Positions 11,256 through 23,423 of a stretch of DNA of 64,000 nt are shown here, one piece after another. Within the stretch, counting starts at the first letter, position 1; every line of letters begins with the position of its first letter. This stretch comes from Cupriavidus oxalaticus (lineage in GTDB: Bacteria > Pseudomonadota > Gammaproteobacteria > Burkholderiales > Burkholderiaceae), in the NCBI RefSeq assembly GCF_004768545.1, contig NZ_CP038634.1:1302001-1366000 (forward strand). Reading direction: 5' to 3'. Under the pieces are notes generated by a model that was not told the DNA's origin, did not search any database, and saw nothing but the letters and a program-made list of their open reading frames with translations. Made by a program: the position numbers and the translations under genes.

Positions 11256-13586
11256 ATGAAGGCAGCCACACCCTGGGGGTTGCGGATCCTGCGGCTGGCA
11301 GCGCTCGCGCTGGCGGCTTGCCTTGCCGTTGGCGCCCGGGCCGCGCCGGACGCAGCGCCGGACGCAACGCCTGACTCCGCACTCGCGCCGGCACCAGCGA
11401 TCATGCCCCCGGCACCCGCCGCGATCGACACACCCGCCGTGAGCGCCGCGCCGGCCCGCGGCGCGCGTCCGCGCATCTGCCTGGTGCTGTCCGGCGGCGG
11501 TGCGCGCGGCGCCGCGCATATCGGTGTGCTCAAGGTGCTGGAGGATCTGCGCGTGCCGGTGGACTGCATCGCCGGCACCAGCATGGGCTCGCTGGTGGGC
11601 GGCGCCTATGCCACCGGCATGTCGCCCGCCGAGATGGAACGGCTGGTCAGCGGGCTGAGCACCGAAAAGCTGTTCAAGGAACGCCCGCCGCGCAAGGACC
11701 TGACCGTGCGCCGCAAGCAGGACGATTTCACCAACCTGTTCACGCCCGAGATCGGCGTGCAAACGAGAGGGCTGCTGCTGCCCAAGGGCGCGGTCTCGGG
11801 CGTGCAGCTTGAGACGGTGCTGCGCCAGCTGGCGCGCACGCCCGGCTACCGCGACTTCGACAAGCTGCCGATCCCCTACCGCGCCGTCGCCACCGACCTC
11901 GTCGCCGGCACGCCGGTCGTGTTCAACGCCGGCGAGCTGGCCAACGTGATGCGCGCCAGCATGTCGGTGCCGGGCGCGGTGGCGCCGGCGGAATACCAGG
12001 GAAGGCTGCTGGTCGACGGCGGGCTCACCGACAACCTGCCGGTCGGCGTGGCGCGCGCGATGGGCGCCGATGTCATCATCGCCGTCAACCTCGGCACGCC
12101 GCTGATGAAGCGCGAGGAGCTGACCTCGGTCATCGGCGTGACAGGCCAGATGCTCAACATCCTGACCGAGCAGAACGTGCGCGCCTCGCTGGCCTCGCTG
12201 GGCCCCGCCGACGTGCTGATCGAGCCCGCGCTCGGCGATTTTTCCGCGACCGACTTCGACCACCTGACCGCCACCATCCCCATCGGCGAAGCCGCGGCGC
12301 GCAAGGTGGCCGAGCGCCTCGCGCCGCTGGCACTGCCGCCGGCGCAGTATGCGCAGCTGCGCGCGGCGCAGCAGGCGGTGTCGCCGCCCGACACGCGGCC
12401 GGTGGATGCGATCGAGCTGGCGCCGCTGCACCGCGTCAATCCCGAGTTTGCGACGGCGGTGATGGAGACCAAGCCGGGCGAGCCGCTTGACCAGGCCACG
12501 CTCGACCAGGACATGCGGCGGCTGTTCGGCACCGGCGACTTCGAGCACGTCAACTACGGCATCATGGAAGAGCCGGGCAAGCGCATCCTGGTGGTCAATG
12601 CGGTCGAGAAATCGTACGGGCCGGACTACCTGCGCTTTGGCCTCGGGCTCAGCACGGACTTCCGCGGCGATGCGTTCTTCAACCTGATCGGCAGCTACCG
12701 GCGCACCTGGCTGAACTCGCTTGGCGCCGAATGGCGCACCGATCTGCAGGTGGGCCAGACTACTTCGCTGACGAGCGAGTTCTACCAGCCGCTGAACACG
12801 CGCCAGTACTTCTTCATCGCCCCGCGCATCGAGCTGGAGCGCCGCCCGGTCAACGTGTTCCAGGGCAGCACCCGCCTGGCCACCTATGACCTGCGCCGCC
12901 TTGACGTAGCGCTGGACGTGGGCAGCCAGTTCACCAAGTACGGTGAGCTGCGGCTGGGCGTGCAGACCGGCACGCTGGACGCCACGCTGAGCACCGGCCC
13001 GGAGGCGCTGTCGCCGGGCCCCGGCAGGATCAAGCGCGGCGCAATTACCGGCCGGCTCTTCTTCGACCAGCTCGACAGCGTCGACTTCCCGCGCTTCGGC
13101 TATGCTGGCTCGTTGCGGGTCTATGCCTCGCAACCGGGACTCGGTGCCGACGATTCCTATATCAAGGCGCAGGGCGACCTGGTGTATGCCCATTCGATCG
13201 GAAACCATACCGTGTCGCTCGGGCTCAAGGCCGGCACCAATGTCGGCAACCCGCTGCCGCGCTATGACCTGTTCCAGTGGGGCGGCTTCCTGCAGCAATC
13301 CGGCTATGCGACCGGGCAACTGCTGGGCGGCAACCTGCAGTTTGCGCGGCTGGTCTACTACAACAAACTGGCGCGGCAGACGCTGCTGCAGGGCATCTAC
13401 GCCGGCTTCTCGCTGGAGGCAGGCCGCATGGGTGCGCCGCTGGTGCCGGGAAGCCCGACCGGGCTGCTCAAGTCGGGATCGCTGTTCCTGGCGCTGGACA
13501 GCCCGCTCGGGCCACTCTATTTCGCCTATGGCCGGGCCGCGGCCGGGACATACAGCTTCTACCTCTTCCTCGGCAAGCCGTTCTGA
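11256..13586 (+). CDS. patatin-like phospholipase with BamA-type barrel (type Vd autotransporter)
   Basis: This 776-residue outer-membrane protein has a signal sequence (about 1-30) and a low-complexity Pro/Ala linker (to about 70). The patatin domain follows, with glycine-rich oxyanion loop GGGARGAAHIG (from about 79), catalytic Ser109 in GTSMGS and catalytic Asp254 in DGG. A POTRA-like segment (about 365-440) leads to a C-terminal Omp85/BamA-type 16-strand barrel that ends in Phe (FLGKPF). This order matches PlpD-type (type Vd) autotransporters, which carry a phospholipase A passenger. The Ser-Asp dyad is intact, so lipase activity is plausible. The gene stands alone. Confidence 0.92.
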   Translation: MKAATPWGLRILRLAALALAACLAVGARAAPDAAPDATPDSALAPAPAIMPPAPAAIDTPAVSAAPARGARPRICLVLSGGGARGAAHIGVLKVLEDLRVPVDCIAGTSMGSLVGGAYATGMSPAEMERLVSGLSTEKLFKERPPRKDLTVRRKQDDFTNLFTPEIGVQTRGLLLPKGAVSGVQLETVLRQLARTPGYRDFDKLPIPYRAVATDLVAGTPVVFNAGELANVMRASMSVPGAVAPAEYQGRLLVDGGLTDNLPVGVARAMGADVIIAVNLGTPLMKREELTSVIGVTGQMLNILTEQNVRASLASLGPADVLIEPALGDFSATDFDHLTATIPIGEAAARKVAERLAPLALPPAQYAQLRAAQQAVSPPDTRPVDAIELAPLHRVNPEFATAVMETKPGEPLDQATLDQDMRRLFGTGDFEHVNYGIMEEPGKRILVVNAVEKSYGPDYLRFGLGLSTDFRGDAFFNLIGSYRRTWLNSLGAEWRTDLQVGQTTSLTSEFYQPLNTRQYFFIAPRIELERRPVNVFQGSTRLATYDLRRLDVALDVGSQFTKYGELRLGVQTGTLDATLSTGPEALSPGPGRIKRGAITGRLFFDQLDSVDFPRFGYAGSLRVYASQPGLGADDSYIKAQGDLVYAHSIGNHTVSLGLKAGTNVGNPLPRYDLFQWGGFLQQSGYATGQLLGGNLQFARLVYYNKLARQTLLQGIYAGFSLEAGRMGAPLVPGSPTGLLKSGSLFLALDSPLGPLYFAYGRAAAGTYSFYLFLGKPF

Positions 13587-13683
13587 GACGCGGGTCCACC
13601 GCAACGTGGGCCGCGCGTGTGATGCGAGCGTACCCCACCGAAGTTGTATGTAATGTCTTAATTCAAAGGTCTATACTTTTCCC

Positions 13684-13752
13684 GTCAGCAAGACCCCCTC
13701 TTGAATGACGACCCTTCCCCGGTCGCCGCTGCCCCAGCGGCGACTTTTTTAT
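13684..13752 (+). ncRNA. candidate small RNA with strong terminator
   Basis: A TATACT hexamer at 13672-13677 would place a transcript start near 13684. About 40 nt later a perfect 10-bp stem GTCGCCGCTG / CAGCGGCGAC (13722-13731 and 13735-13744, loop CCC) runs into TTTTTT. The short region between carries C-rich single-stranded patches (ACCCCCTC, ACCCTTCCCC) that could pair with Shine-Dalgarno sequences. The upstream patatin gene stops about 100 bp earlier, so this could instead be its terminator. No -35 is convincing. Confidence 0.45.
13722..13750 (+). terminator. intrinsic terminator
   Basis: A perfect 10-bp GC-rich stem with a CCC loop is followed directly by six T. It ends either the patatin transcript or the candidate small RNA. 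Confidence 0.85.
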
Positions 13753-14108
13753 GGGCGGTCGCCGCATTCGGGCAACGGCCGCGAGCATGGTTGCCCACCT
13801 CCTATCCCCGCCTCGGGCCGCGCTGCCGGCCGCACTCGCGGAGGTTTCCATGCAGATCGGTTTCACCATTTCACAGCGGCCTGTCGCGTGGTCCGGTGCG
13901 CTCGCTGGTGGCCACGCTGACCTTCATGGCGGCGGGCTTCCTGACGGTGCTGGTGCAACGCCACCTGCTCGGGAGGTATCGCATCGATCACTAAACGCGC
14001 ATCGTGGCCACCGGGACACAGTTGGATGCACGCAATGCTGGCCCGTTGCGCCAAGCCGGTTTAAGATTGCGCGATTATCGAACAACGAACCCGGACAAGC
14101 ACAGCCCA
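13753..14108. other. intergenic region, at most a doubtful small frame
   Basis: Before the IclR gene lies 356 bp. A plus-strand frame ends at 13994 with a hydrophobic stretch (TLTFMAAGFLTVLVQRHLL) that could be a membrane segment, but it has no good start or recognisable relative. Nothing else was supported. Confidence 0.3.
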
Positions 14109-14957
14109 ATGGAAGTCCTCCGCCCCATCGGTCTCGGCCATGCACAGGCCGACACCGTCCGCGTCGCCCGGCCGCAGGCCGATTTGCTGAGCAGCTTTGC
14201 CGGCGATCCCAATTTCATGCTGTCGCTGGCGCGCGGGCTGACCGTGCTGGAGGCCTTCTCGGAACGCAAGCGTCCGCTGACCATCTCGCAGGTGGCGCAG
14301 CGCACGCAGCTGTCGCGCGCCTCGGTGCGGCGCTGCCTCTATACGCTGGAGCAGCTTGGCTATGTCAGCCAGCAGGAGGGCCAGTTCGCGCTGCGCCCGC
14401 GGGTGCTGCACCTGGGGCATGCGTATTTCTCTTCGACCTCGCTGGTGTCGCTGGCGCAGCCGATCCTGGACAACCTGAGCGCGCGCATCCACGAGACCTG
14501 CGCGCTGGCCATCCTCGACGGCACCGACATCCTCTACCTGGTCCGCTCCGAAGTGCAGCGGGTCCTGAACTACTCGCTGGGCATGGGCAGCCGCCTGCCG
14601 GCCTACTGCACCTCCAACGGCCGGCTGCTGCTGGCGCACCAGCCGGCCTCGGTGCTCGACGGCTTTTTCGAGCATGCCGAGCTGCGTCCGCGCACGCTGC
14701 AGACCAAGGTGTCGCGGCAGGAGCTGGAGGCATGCTTCGCGCGGGCACGCGAAGTCGACTACGTGATCGTCGACGAGGAGCTGGAGCCGGGCCTGCGCGC
14801 GATTTCCGTGCCGGTGCGCTCGGCCTCCGGCATCGTGCTGGCTGGCCTGAGCGTGAGCGTGCGCGCCGCGCGCGTACCGGAAAGCGAGATGATCACGCGG
14901 CTGCTGCCGCCGATGCGCGAAGCCGCGGCGGCCATCGGGCGGCTGATCGGCTCCTGA
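14109..14957 (+). CDS. IclR-family regulator, PcaR/PobR-like
   Basis: This 282-residue regulator has an N-terminal winged helix-turn-helix (about 40-100: LTISQVAQRTQLSRASVRRC, then YTLEQLGYVSQQEGQFALRP) and a C-terminal IclR effector domain (SLVSLAQPILDNLSARIHET, CALAILDGTDILYLVRSE). The wording resembles the PcaR/PcaU/PobR branch that controls beta-ketoadipate genes, but no aromatic-degradation genes lie beside it, so the target is elsewhere or unknown. The frame extends upstream to 14004; the ATG at 14109 was chosen for its family-like N-terminus. Confidence 0.9.
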   Translation: MEVLRPIGLGHAQADTVRVARPQADLLSSFAGDPNFMLSLARGLTVLEAFSERKRPLTISQVAQRTQLSRASVRRCLYTLEQLGYVSQQEGQFALRPRVLHLGHAYFSSTSLVSLAQPILDNLSARIHETCALAILDGTDILYLVRSEVQRVLNYSLGMGSRLPAYCTSNGRLLLAHQPASVLDGFFEHAELRPRTLQTKVSRQELEACFARAREVDYVIVDEELEPGLRAISVPVRSASGIVLAGLSVSVRAARVPESEMITRLLPPMREAAAAIGRLIGS

Positions 14958-14984
14958 CGGGCCGCGCCTCGCGCGCCGGGATGT

Positions 14985-15752
14985 TCAGCCCCGGTGCGCC
15001 AGCTCCAGCGCGAATACCAGCCGCTGCAGGAAGTTCTCCATACGGCCGTCCGGATTGATAAAGGCGCAGCCGAAGTGGTGGATGGCGTTGCCGTCATGGC
15101 CGACCAGCCAGTGGCCAACCACCTGCAGGTCGAGCTCGACCTTGCCCAGCTCGCGGAAGTCGAGACGGCACTTGGCCACGGTGGTACCGACCGGCAACTG
15201 TTCCTCGGTGACGCTCTTGGAGCGCAGCCCGACGCCGGACAGCGACAGGTCGGCAATGTCCAGGCACAGCAGCGCATTGTCGGCGCCCCGGATTTCGCAG
15301 CGGTAGCCCTTGGTCACCAGTGTGCGCGCGCGGAAATGGCGGCGGCGCTGGAAGTGATAGAGCTTCTCCGGAAATTCGACGACAAAGGCCGGGCCTTGCT
15401 CGAAGCGGGTCGCGGCCGGCTGCCCCACCATAAAGTTCACCGGCACGCCGCGCAGCAAACCCGAGAATGCATTCTCTTCCGAGGTCATCAGCGACTGCCG
15501 CTCGGCGTCGGCATTGCACCAGTCGAACACGAAGGTCCGGTTGACCGGATCGACCTGCAGGATCGAGGTGACGAACTGGTGCCCGGTACGGGTGCGCACG
15601 CTCAGCATGCACTTCTGCCACGACAGGTCGCGCAGCACGGTGCCGATCTGGGAGTTGTGCGTGAGGCGGTAACGATCGTCCGCCGGCGTGTCGGCGGCGG
15701 CAGTGTCGGTCTCGGTTCCGGTGCCGGCCCCGGTGGCTTCGTGCTGATTCAT
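14985..15752 (-). CDS. ycgR: flagellar brake protein, YcgR-type with PilZ domain
   Basis: This 255-residue cytoplasmic protein has an N-terminal YcgR domain (about 30-130: NSQIGTVLRDLSWQKCMLSV) and a C-terminal PilZ domain that binds cyclic di-GMP. The binding motifs are visible as the arginine-rich R-R-R-H-F-R (start of PilZ) and DLSLSGVGL. YcgR proteins slow the flagellar motor when cyclic di-GMP is high. The ATG at 15752 is used; upstream residues in frame are not conserved. It is not in a flagellar operon here. Confidence 0.92.
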   Translation of the reverse strand: MNQHEATGAGTGTETDTAAADTPADDRYRLTHNSQIGTVLRDLSWQKCMLSVRTRTGHQFVTSILQVDPVNRTFVFDWCNADAERQSLMTSEENAFSGLLRGVPVNFMVGQPAATRFEQGPAFVVEFPEKLYHFQRRRHFRARTLVTKGYRCEIRGADNALLCLDIADLSLSGVGLRSKSVTEEQLPVGTTVAKCRLDFRELGKVELDLQVVGHWLVGHDGNAIHHFGCAFINPDGRMENFLQRLVFALELAHRG

Positions 15753-15950
15753 GGATTCACGCAACGTCTGGTATAGCGGGATGCCGCCGGCTGGGGGTGT
15801 AGTGGGGGCGCGGCAGCCAGTCGGCCTGCCGGCCGCGCGCCGCATGTTAAGCGCGTGCCCCCGCGTCCGGCAAGACTCATGGCGACACCTTCGGCAAAAC
15901 TGTGGCAGAACTTGAGCACAGACTTACGGGGGGTAGCGCCTGCGCCGCTT

Positions 15951-16862
15951 TCAGGCGTCCTTCGGCTCCAATGGCGGCCCCGCCGGGGATGCGGCCGGCG
16001 CCAGCATTGCCTGCGCCTCGTCGCGCAGCCACGCGAGCAGCAGCAGCCGGCGCGTGTCGTGCTCGAACGGCGCCGGCGACAACAGATGGTACGCCGACCC
16101 GTCCGGCGTGAAGCCGAACGGGGCAGCCAGGCGCCCGTCGGCGATCTCGTCGGCGGCCATCAGCCGCGAAGCCATGGCCCAGCCGAGGCCCGCCGCCGCG
16201 GCCTGCAGGCTCAGGTAGAAGTGCTCGTACCAGGCATCGCCCTCGAAGCGGACGGCCTGCGCGTCAGGGCCGGCGGCAGCCAGCCAGCGTTGCCAGGCAT
16301 CGGGCCGGGTGCGCGTATGCAGCCGTGCCGGAACAGCGGCGGGACCCTGGGCCAGCAGCGGGCGGCACACCGGCCCGACCCATTCCTGCGCCACCTCGCG
16401 CGCGTGCCAGCGCGGCTCGAAGGCGAAGTCATTGCGCCGCAGCGCCAGGTCGGCGCCGCTGCGCGCGAAATCGATCGGGCCGCCCGCCGCCATCAGGTGC
16501 AGCGGGATGTCAGGGTGGCGCGCGGCAAAGCGCGGCAGGCGCGGGATCAGCCAGCGCATTGCCACGGTCGGCTCGCACGACAGCACCAGCGCCCGGCCAG
16601 GCGGCTGGGTGCGGATGCGCGCCGCGGCGCCGGCCAGCATCTCCATTGACTGTGAAGCGGCGGCGAACAGCGTGCGCCCCGCATCGGTCAGGAAGACGCC
16701 GCGGTTGCGCCGCTCGAACAGTGCCACGCCGAGCGTGTCTTCCAGCTGGCGGATCTGCCGGCTGACCGCGCCGTGGGTCAGGTGCAGTTCTTCGGCCGCG
16801 CGCACGAAGCTCTCGTGGCGTGCGGCAGCCTCGAAAAAGCGGATCCAGCCCAGCCAGTGCAT
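15951..16862 (-). CDS. LysR-family transcriptional regulator, GcvA-like
   Basis: This 303-residue regulator has an N-terminal helix-turn-helix (WIRFFEAAARHESFVRAAEE, then LTHGAVSRQIRQLEDTLGVA) of the GcvA/AmpR-like subgroup and a LysR effector domain (about 90-290). It is divergent from a LysE-family exporter gene (153-bp gap). Divergent LysR-LysE pairs usually mean that the regulator controls the exporter in response to its amino-acid cargo, which is the likely job here. Confidence 0.93.
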   Translation of the reverse strand: MHWLGWIRFFEAAARHESFVRAAEELHLTHGAVSRQIRQLEDTLGVALFERRNRGVFLTDAGRTLFAAASQSMEMLAGAAARIRTQPPGRALVLSCEPTVAMRWLIPRLPRFAARHPDIPLHLMAAGGPIDFARSGADLALRRNDFAFEPRWHAREVAQEWVGPVCRPLLAQGPAAVPARLHTRTRPDAWQRWLAAAGPDAQAVRFEGDAWYEHFYLSLQAAAAGLGWAMASRLMAADEIADGRLAAPFGFTPDGSAYHLLSPAPFEHDTRRLLLLAWLRDEAQAMLAPAASPAGPPLEPKDA

Positions 16863-17014
16863 CGGGATTTTCAGTCAGTTTTTCTCACGTATTTGCGCGA
16901 GTATATATCGGTTGTGGGTCTCGTTTGTGGCACGCAGAATTGGGTACGCTTTGCCGTGCCGGCCTAGTCCGGCGGCGGCGATCGGCTCTCAACCACAACG
17001 TAACCTCACACAAA

Positions 17015-17650
17015 ATGATTCCAGTTGCCCTTCCAGTCGTCGAACCGCTGGCGGTCGCCGCCGTGACCGTGCTCGCCGTGGTCAGCCCCGGCCCGGATTT
17101 CGCCATGGTGACCCGCAACAGCTACCTGTACGGCCGCCGCGCCGGGCTGCTCAGCGCCCTTGGCATCGCAATGGGGGTGCAGGTCCATGTGCTGTACACG
17201 ATGTTCGGCGTGGCGCTGCTGATGGCGCATGCGCACAGCGTGCTGACGGTGGTGAAGGCGCTGGGCGCGGCCTACCTGGTGTGGATCGGCCTGCAGACGC
17301 TGCGCCGGCGCGCGCCGCTGGCGGTCGACCTGCACGGCGCCCCGGCACTGCGGCCGGCCGCGGCCTTGCGCATGGGCTTCCTGACCAATGCGCTGAACCC
17401 GAAATGCACGCTGTTCGTGGTCAGCACCTATACGCAGGTGGTCGACGCGCACACGCCGGTGCCGGTGCAGTTCGGCTACGGTGCGTTCATGTCGCTGGCG
17501 CACCTGGCGTGGTTCAGCCTGGTGGCCGGTGTATTCGCCGCGCCGGCGTTGCGGGCGGCGATGCTGCGCCGCCAACGTCTGCTGGACGGCGCCATCGGGT
17601 CGGCGCTGTGCGGGCTCGGGGCCGCGCTGGGGCTCAGCAACCTGGCGTAG
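17015..17650 (+). CDS. LysE-family amino-acid exporter
   Basis: This 211-residue inner-membrane protein has about six hydrophobic helices. The family signature after the first helix, VSPGPDFAMVTRNS (about 28-41), is typical of LysE/RhtB exporters of amino acids or their analogues. The ATG at 17015 gives the normal family length. The divergent LysR gene is its likely regulator. Its end overlaps the convergent thpR gene by 17 bases. Confidence 0.92.
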   Translation: MIPVALPVVEPLAVAAVTVLAVVSPGPDFAMVTRNSYLYGRRAGLLSALGIAMGVQVHVLYTMFGVALLMAHAHSVLTVVKALGAAYLVWIGLQTLRRRAPLAVDLHGAPALRPAAALRMGFLTNALNPKCTLFVVSTYTQVVDAHTPVPVQFGYGAFMSLAHLAWFSLVAGVFAAPALRAAMLRRQRLLDGAIGSALCGLGAALGLSNLA

Positions 17651-18203
17651 CAGCAGGCCGGGCCAGTGGCCACGCCTGCAGCACGAGGTGCTCCGCGCCC
17701 TGCGGTCCCAGCCGGCTTTCGAACAGCACCAGCCGCTGCACCGGCCAGGGATCGCTGGCGAGCATCCGTTGCGCGTCGAGCCAGGCGCGCAACATGGCCT
17801 CGGGTACCGTCGGGCGGCAGCGTGCCAGCGTCAGGTGTGGGTGGTAGCGGCGGCGCTCCGGCTCGATGCCGGCGGCCTGTGCCAGCGCCTGCCCCACCGC
17901 GGCATGCAGCGCGCGCAGTGCGTCAAGCCCGGGACCCGGCGCGAGGCCGGCCCACAGCACCGAGCCCTGGCCGGTCCGGAAGCGGCCGGTGCCTGCAGCC
18001 TGCAGCGTGAAGGCGGGCGCTGCGAGTCCGTCGAGCGCGGCGTTCAGCTGCGCCTCGGGCACGCCGCATTCGCCGAGGAAATGCAGGGTCAGATGAACCT
18101 GCGTGGCCGGCACCGGGCGCAGGCCGGTCGCCTCCGGCAGGGTCGACAGCAACCGCTCCGCCCGCGCCGGCGGCACTTCCACGGCGAAAAACAGGCGCGG
18201 CAT
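17634..18203 (-). CDS. thpR: RNA 2',3'-cyclic phosphodiesterase
   Basis: This 189-residue 2H phosphoesterase (LigT family) hydrolyses 2',3'-cyclic phosphate ends of RNA. Both catalytic H-x-T motifs are present: HLTLHFLGE (about 37-45) and HPHLTLARC (about 121-129). MPRLFFAVEVP is the usual N-terminus. It is downstream of, and close to, the methyltransferase gene ogt (9-bp gap) and may be cotranscribed with the alkylation-repair genes. Confidence 0.93.
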   Translation of the reverse strand: MPRLFFAVEVPPARAERLLSTLPEATGLRPVPATQVHLTLHFLGECGVPEAQLNAALDGLAAPAFTLQAAGTGRFRTGQGSVLWAGLAPGPGLDALRALHAAVGQALAQAAGIEPERRRYHPHLTLARCRPTVPEAMLRAWLDAQRMLASDPWPVQRLVLFESRLGPQGAEHLVLQAWPLARPAATPGC

Positions 18204-18212
18204 GGCGCCGGC

Positions 18213-18716
18213 TCAAGCGCCCGCCGGGCCGACACCCTCGCGCCGCAACAGCGCGCGCTTGCGCTCGATGCCGCCGGCGTAGCCCGTCAGCGCGCCGGCA
18301 GTGCCGAGCACGCGATGGCAGGGCACGATGACGGACAGCGGGTTGCGCCCCACCGCGCCGCCGACCGCGCGCGCGTGCGTCGGCGGCAGGCCGAGGGCGC
18401 CGGCCAGTTCGCCGTAGGACGCCGTTGCGCCGCATGGAATGGCCTGCAGCGCGTGCCAGACGCGCTGCTGGAACGGGCTGCCCGCGAAGCGCACCGGCAC
18501 GGTAAAGGCGTCGCGCTTGCCGGCGAAGTATTCGGCCAGCTCCAGCGCGGCGCGTTCGAGCACGGCCGCCTCCTGCAGCGATGCTTCGCCACTGCTTGCT
18601 GCCACGTTGGCGGGATAGTACTTCTGCCCCGCGAAGAAGACGCCGGTCAGGTGCGTCCCTTCCGCGCGCAACAGCATGGTGCCCAGCGGGCTGTCGATCT
18701 GGCGATAGCTGCTCAT
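18213..18716 (-). CDS. ogt: methylated-DNA-protein cysteine methyltransferase
   Basis: This 167-residue suicide repair protein transfers a methyl group from O6-methylguanine to its own cysteine. The active-site motif is IVPCHRVLG with Cys133 by my count. It also has the helix-turn-helix segment ATASYGELAGALGLP and an N-terminal ribonuclease-like domain. Its start overlaps the stop of the upstream Ada-AlkA fusion gene by four bases, so the two are translationally coupled into one alkylation-damage operon. Confidence 0.95.
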   Translation of the reverse strand: MSSYRQIDSPLGTMLLRAEGTHLTGVFFAGQKYYPANVAASSGEASLQEAAVLERAALELAEYFAGKRDAFTVPVRFAGSPFQQRVWHALQAIPCGATASYGELAGALGLPPTHARAVGGAVGRNPLSVIVPCHRVLGTAGALTGYAGGIERKRALLRREGVGPAGA

Positions 18717-20197
18717 GTCATGGTCTCCGGTTCGGACGCGGCGGGCGCGTCCTTCATGGTCTCATAGCGATGCCACAGGTGGACCGCCGCATAGGCGCGC
18801 CACGGCGCCCATTGCGCAGTGCGCGCGTGCATTGCACTGACGGTGCCGACGCCCAGCACCTTGCGCAGCGCATAGTCGGTGCCAGGGAAGGCATCGGGCC
18901 AGCCCAGCGCGCGCATGGCGACGTACTGCGCGGTCCAGTCGCCGATGCCGTCGATGGCGCGCAGCGCCGCGACGGTCGCTTCGGGCGGCGCGTGCGCGTC
19001 AAGCGCGAGTGTGCCGTCGGCCACGCGCTGCGCCAGCGCCTGCAACGTGTGCGCCTTGCCCGCCGGCACGCCGGCGTCGCGCAGGTCCTGCGGCGGCATG
19101 GCGGCGATGGCGGCGGCGCTCGGGAACAGGTAGCGCAGACTGCCCGGCAGGGCATCGGGCAGCGTTGCCGCCGAATCCGCGCGCTGCGCCAGTGCGGCCA
19201 GGATGCGGCGCGCGTGCGCCACCGAAATGACCTGACCCACCACCGCACGCACGGCAATCTCAAACCCGTCGACGCTGCCCGGCAACCGCATGCCCGGCAC
19301 GGCCTGCGCGAGTTCGCCGAGATGGCGGTCGACCACATCGGGGCGGCAGCCCAGGTCGCACAGGCGCCGCACCTTGCCCAGCGCCTGCGGGATCGCGCGC
19401 GCCAGCGACGCCGACAAGGTCACGCGCAACACCATGCGGCGCGGCACATGCTCAATGCGGACCCAGCCGTCATGCACGGTGCCGCCCGCTTCCACGCGCA
19501 GCGTGCGCGCATAGGCGCCGTCGCGGATCTCTTCGATGCCATCCACCGCGCGCGCGGCCAGGAAGCCCAGCAGCGCCTCCCACGCCAGCGGCGGCCGGTA
19601 GCCAAGCTCGAACACGAGCCGGTCGGCCACGCCGTCGGCAGCGCGCCGGCGCAGCGCGAGCGGGGTCAGGCCGTAGCGCGTCTTCAGCACATCGTTGAAG
19701 CGGCGCACGCTGCCGAAGCCGGCCGCCAGCGCCACCTCGGTCACCGGCAGCGCGGTGTCGGCCAGCAGGCGCTTGGCCAGCAGCAGCCGCTGGGTCTGCG
19801 CGTACTCGAGCACCGAGACACCGAACTGCGCATCGAACAGGCGCCGCAAATGCCGCTCGGTCACGCCGATGCGCGCGGCCAGCGTGGTGACGCTGCCTTC
19901 GGCCATGAAGCCTTCGTCGATCAGCGTGGCGGCGGCCTGCGCGAGCCGGCCCGAGATATCGGCAAGCCCGTGCCCGGGCGCCAGTTCCGGGCGGCAGCGC
20001 AGGCAGGGCCGGAAGCCGTGCTTCTCGGCGGCGGCGGCACTTTCGTAGAAGGTGCAGTTCTCGCGCTTGGGGGTGCGTACTGCGCACACCGGCCGGCAGT
20101 ACACACCGGTCGAGGAGACGCCTACGAAGAAGCGCCCGTCGAAGCGGCGGTCATGCGATGCCACGGCCTTGTAGCAGGTGTCGGGATCAAGGTTCAT
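18713..20197 (-). CDS. Ada-type sensor fused to AlkA DNA-3-methyladenine glycosylase
   Basis: This 494-residue protein has three parts. An Ada zinc domain (about 1-75) has four cysteines, C34, C38, C65 and C68, of which C34 would accept methyl from phosphotriesters. An AraC-type helix-turn-helix domain (about 80-185) follows. An AlkA-like N-domain plus HhH-GPD glycosylase (about 205-480) carries DGIGDWTAQYVAMRALG and the catalytic aspartate in PGTDYAL. It therefore combines sensing, transcription activation and base excision of alkylated adenine. It is followed by ogt in an overlapping operon that it probably activates itself. Confidence 0.93.
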   Translation of the reverse strand: MNLDPDTCYKAVASHDRRFDGRFFVGVSSTGVYCRPVCAVRTPKRENCTFYESAAAAEKHGFRPCLRCRPELAPGHGLADISGRLAQAAATLIDEGFMAEGSVTTLAARIGVTERHLRRLFDAQFGVSVLEYAQTQRLLLAKRLLADTALPVTEVALAAGFGSVRRFNDVLKTRYGLTPLALRRRAADGVADRLVFELGYRPPLAWEALLGFLAARAVDGIEEIRDGAYARTLRVEAGGTVHDGWVRIEHVPRRMVLRVTLSASLARAIPQALGKVRRLCDLGCRPDVVDRHLGELAQAVPGMRLPGSVDGFEIAVRAVVGQVISVAHARRILAALAQRADSAATLPDALPGSLRYLFPSAAAIAAMPPQDLRDAGVPAGKAHTLQALAQRVADGTLALDAHAPPEATVAALRAIDGIGDWTAQYVAMRALGWPDAFPGTDYALRKVLGVGTVSAMHARTAQWAPWRAYAAVHLWHRYETMKDAPAASEPETMT

Positions 20198-20377
20198 GCA
20201 GGCATGCTACCGCTTCGGCCGCCTGGGCACCGGCTGGATTCGGACATTTCCCTCTGGCATGCAGAGGTGGGCTGCGGCACAGTTCCGGGTATGGGCGGCG
20301 GCTAGAATTGCGCTTTGCGCCACTGCCGCGCCCCCCTTCAGCTCATTACCCGGCAGCCAGCCCACACCGGAGATGCC

Positions 20378-23230
<2,853 letters not shown>

Positions 23231-23383
23231 CATACCGGGGAAACAAAGTTCGGCTGCACTGGCGGGAAGCGCAGGACCGGCCAGGCAGCAGCTGCCCGGG
23301 CGGCTAGGCTAACGGCCGGGGCGCGCAAGGCCGGGCATGTAGGCATCGCCGCGGTGCAGGCTCTTGCCGCGACCCCGGGTTGA

Positions 23384-23399
23384 CTGTATATTCGTACAG
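23384..23399 (+). promoter_or_regulatory. LexA (SOS) box
   Basis: The sequence CTGTATATTCGTACAG fits the E. coli-type LexA consensus CTGT-N8-ACAG exactly. It overlaps a TTGACT (-35-like, 23380-23385) and abuts TATAAG (23400-23405), although the 14-bp spacing between those hexamers is short. It lies 24 bp upstream of an unknown gene, which is therefore likely under SOS control. Confidence 0.7.
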
Positions 23400-23423
23400 T
23401 ATAAGTCGATACAAGAGGTGTGG

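Noticed and set aside
11046..13604. Long minus-strand frame of 852 residues opposite the patatin gene
   Set aside because: A high-GC antisense shadow of a well-supported gene with catalytic motifs on the plus strand.
13701..13994. 97-residue frame after the patatin gene
   Set aside because: It starts inside the terminator hairpin and most of it is low-complexity; only a hydrophobic tail looks protein-like.
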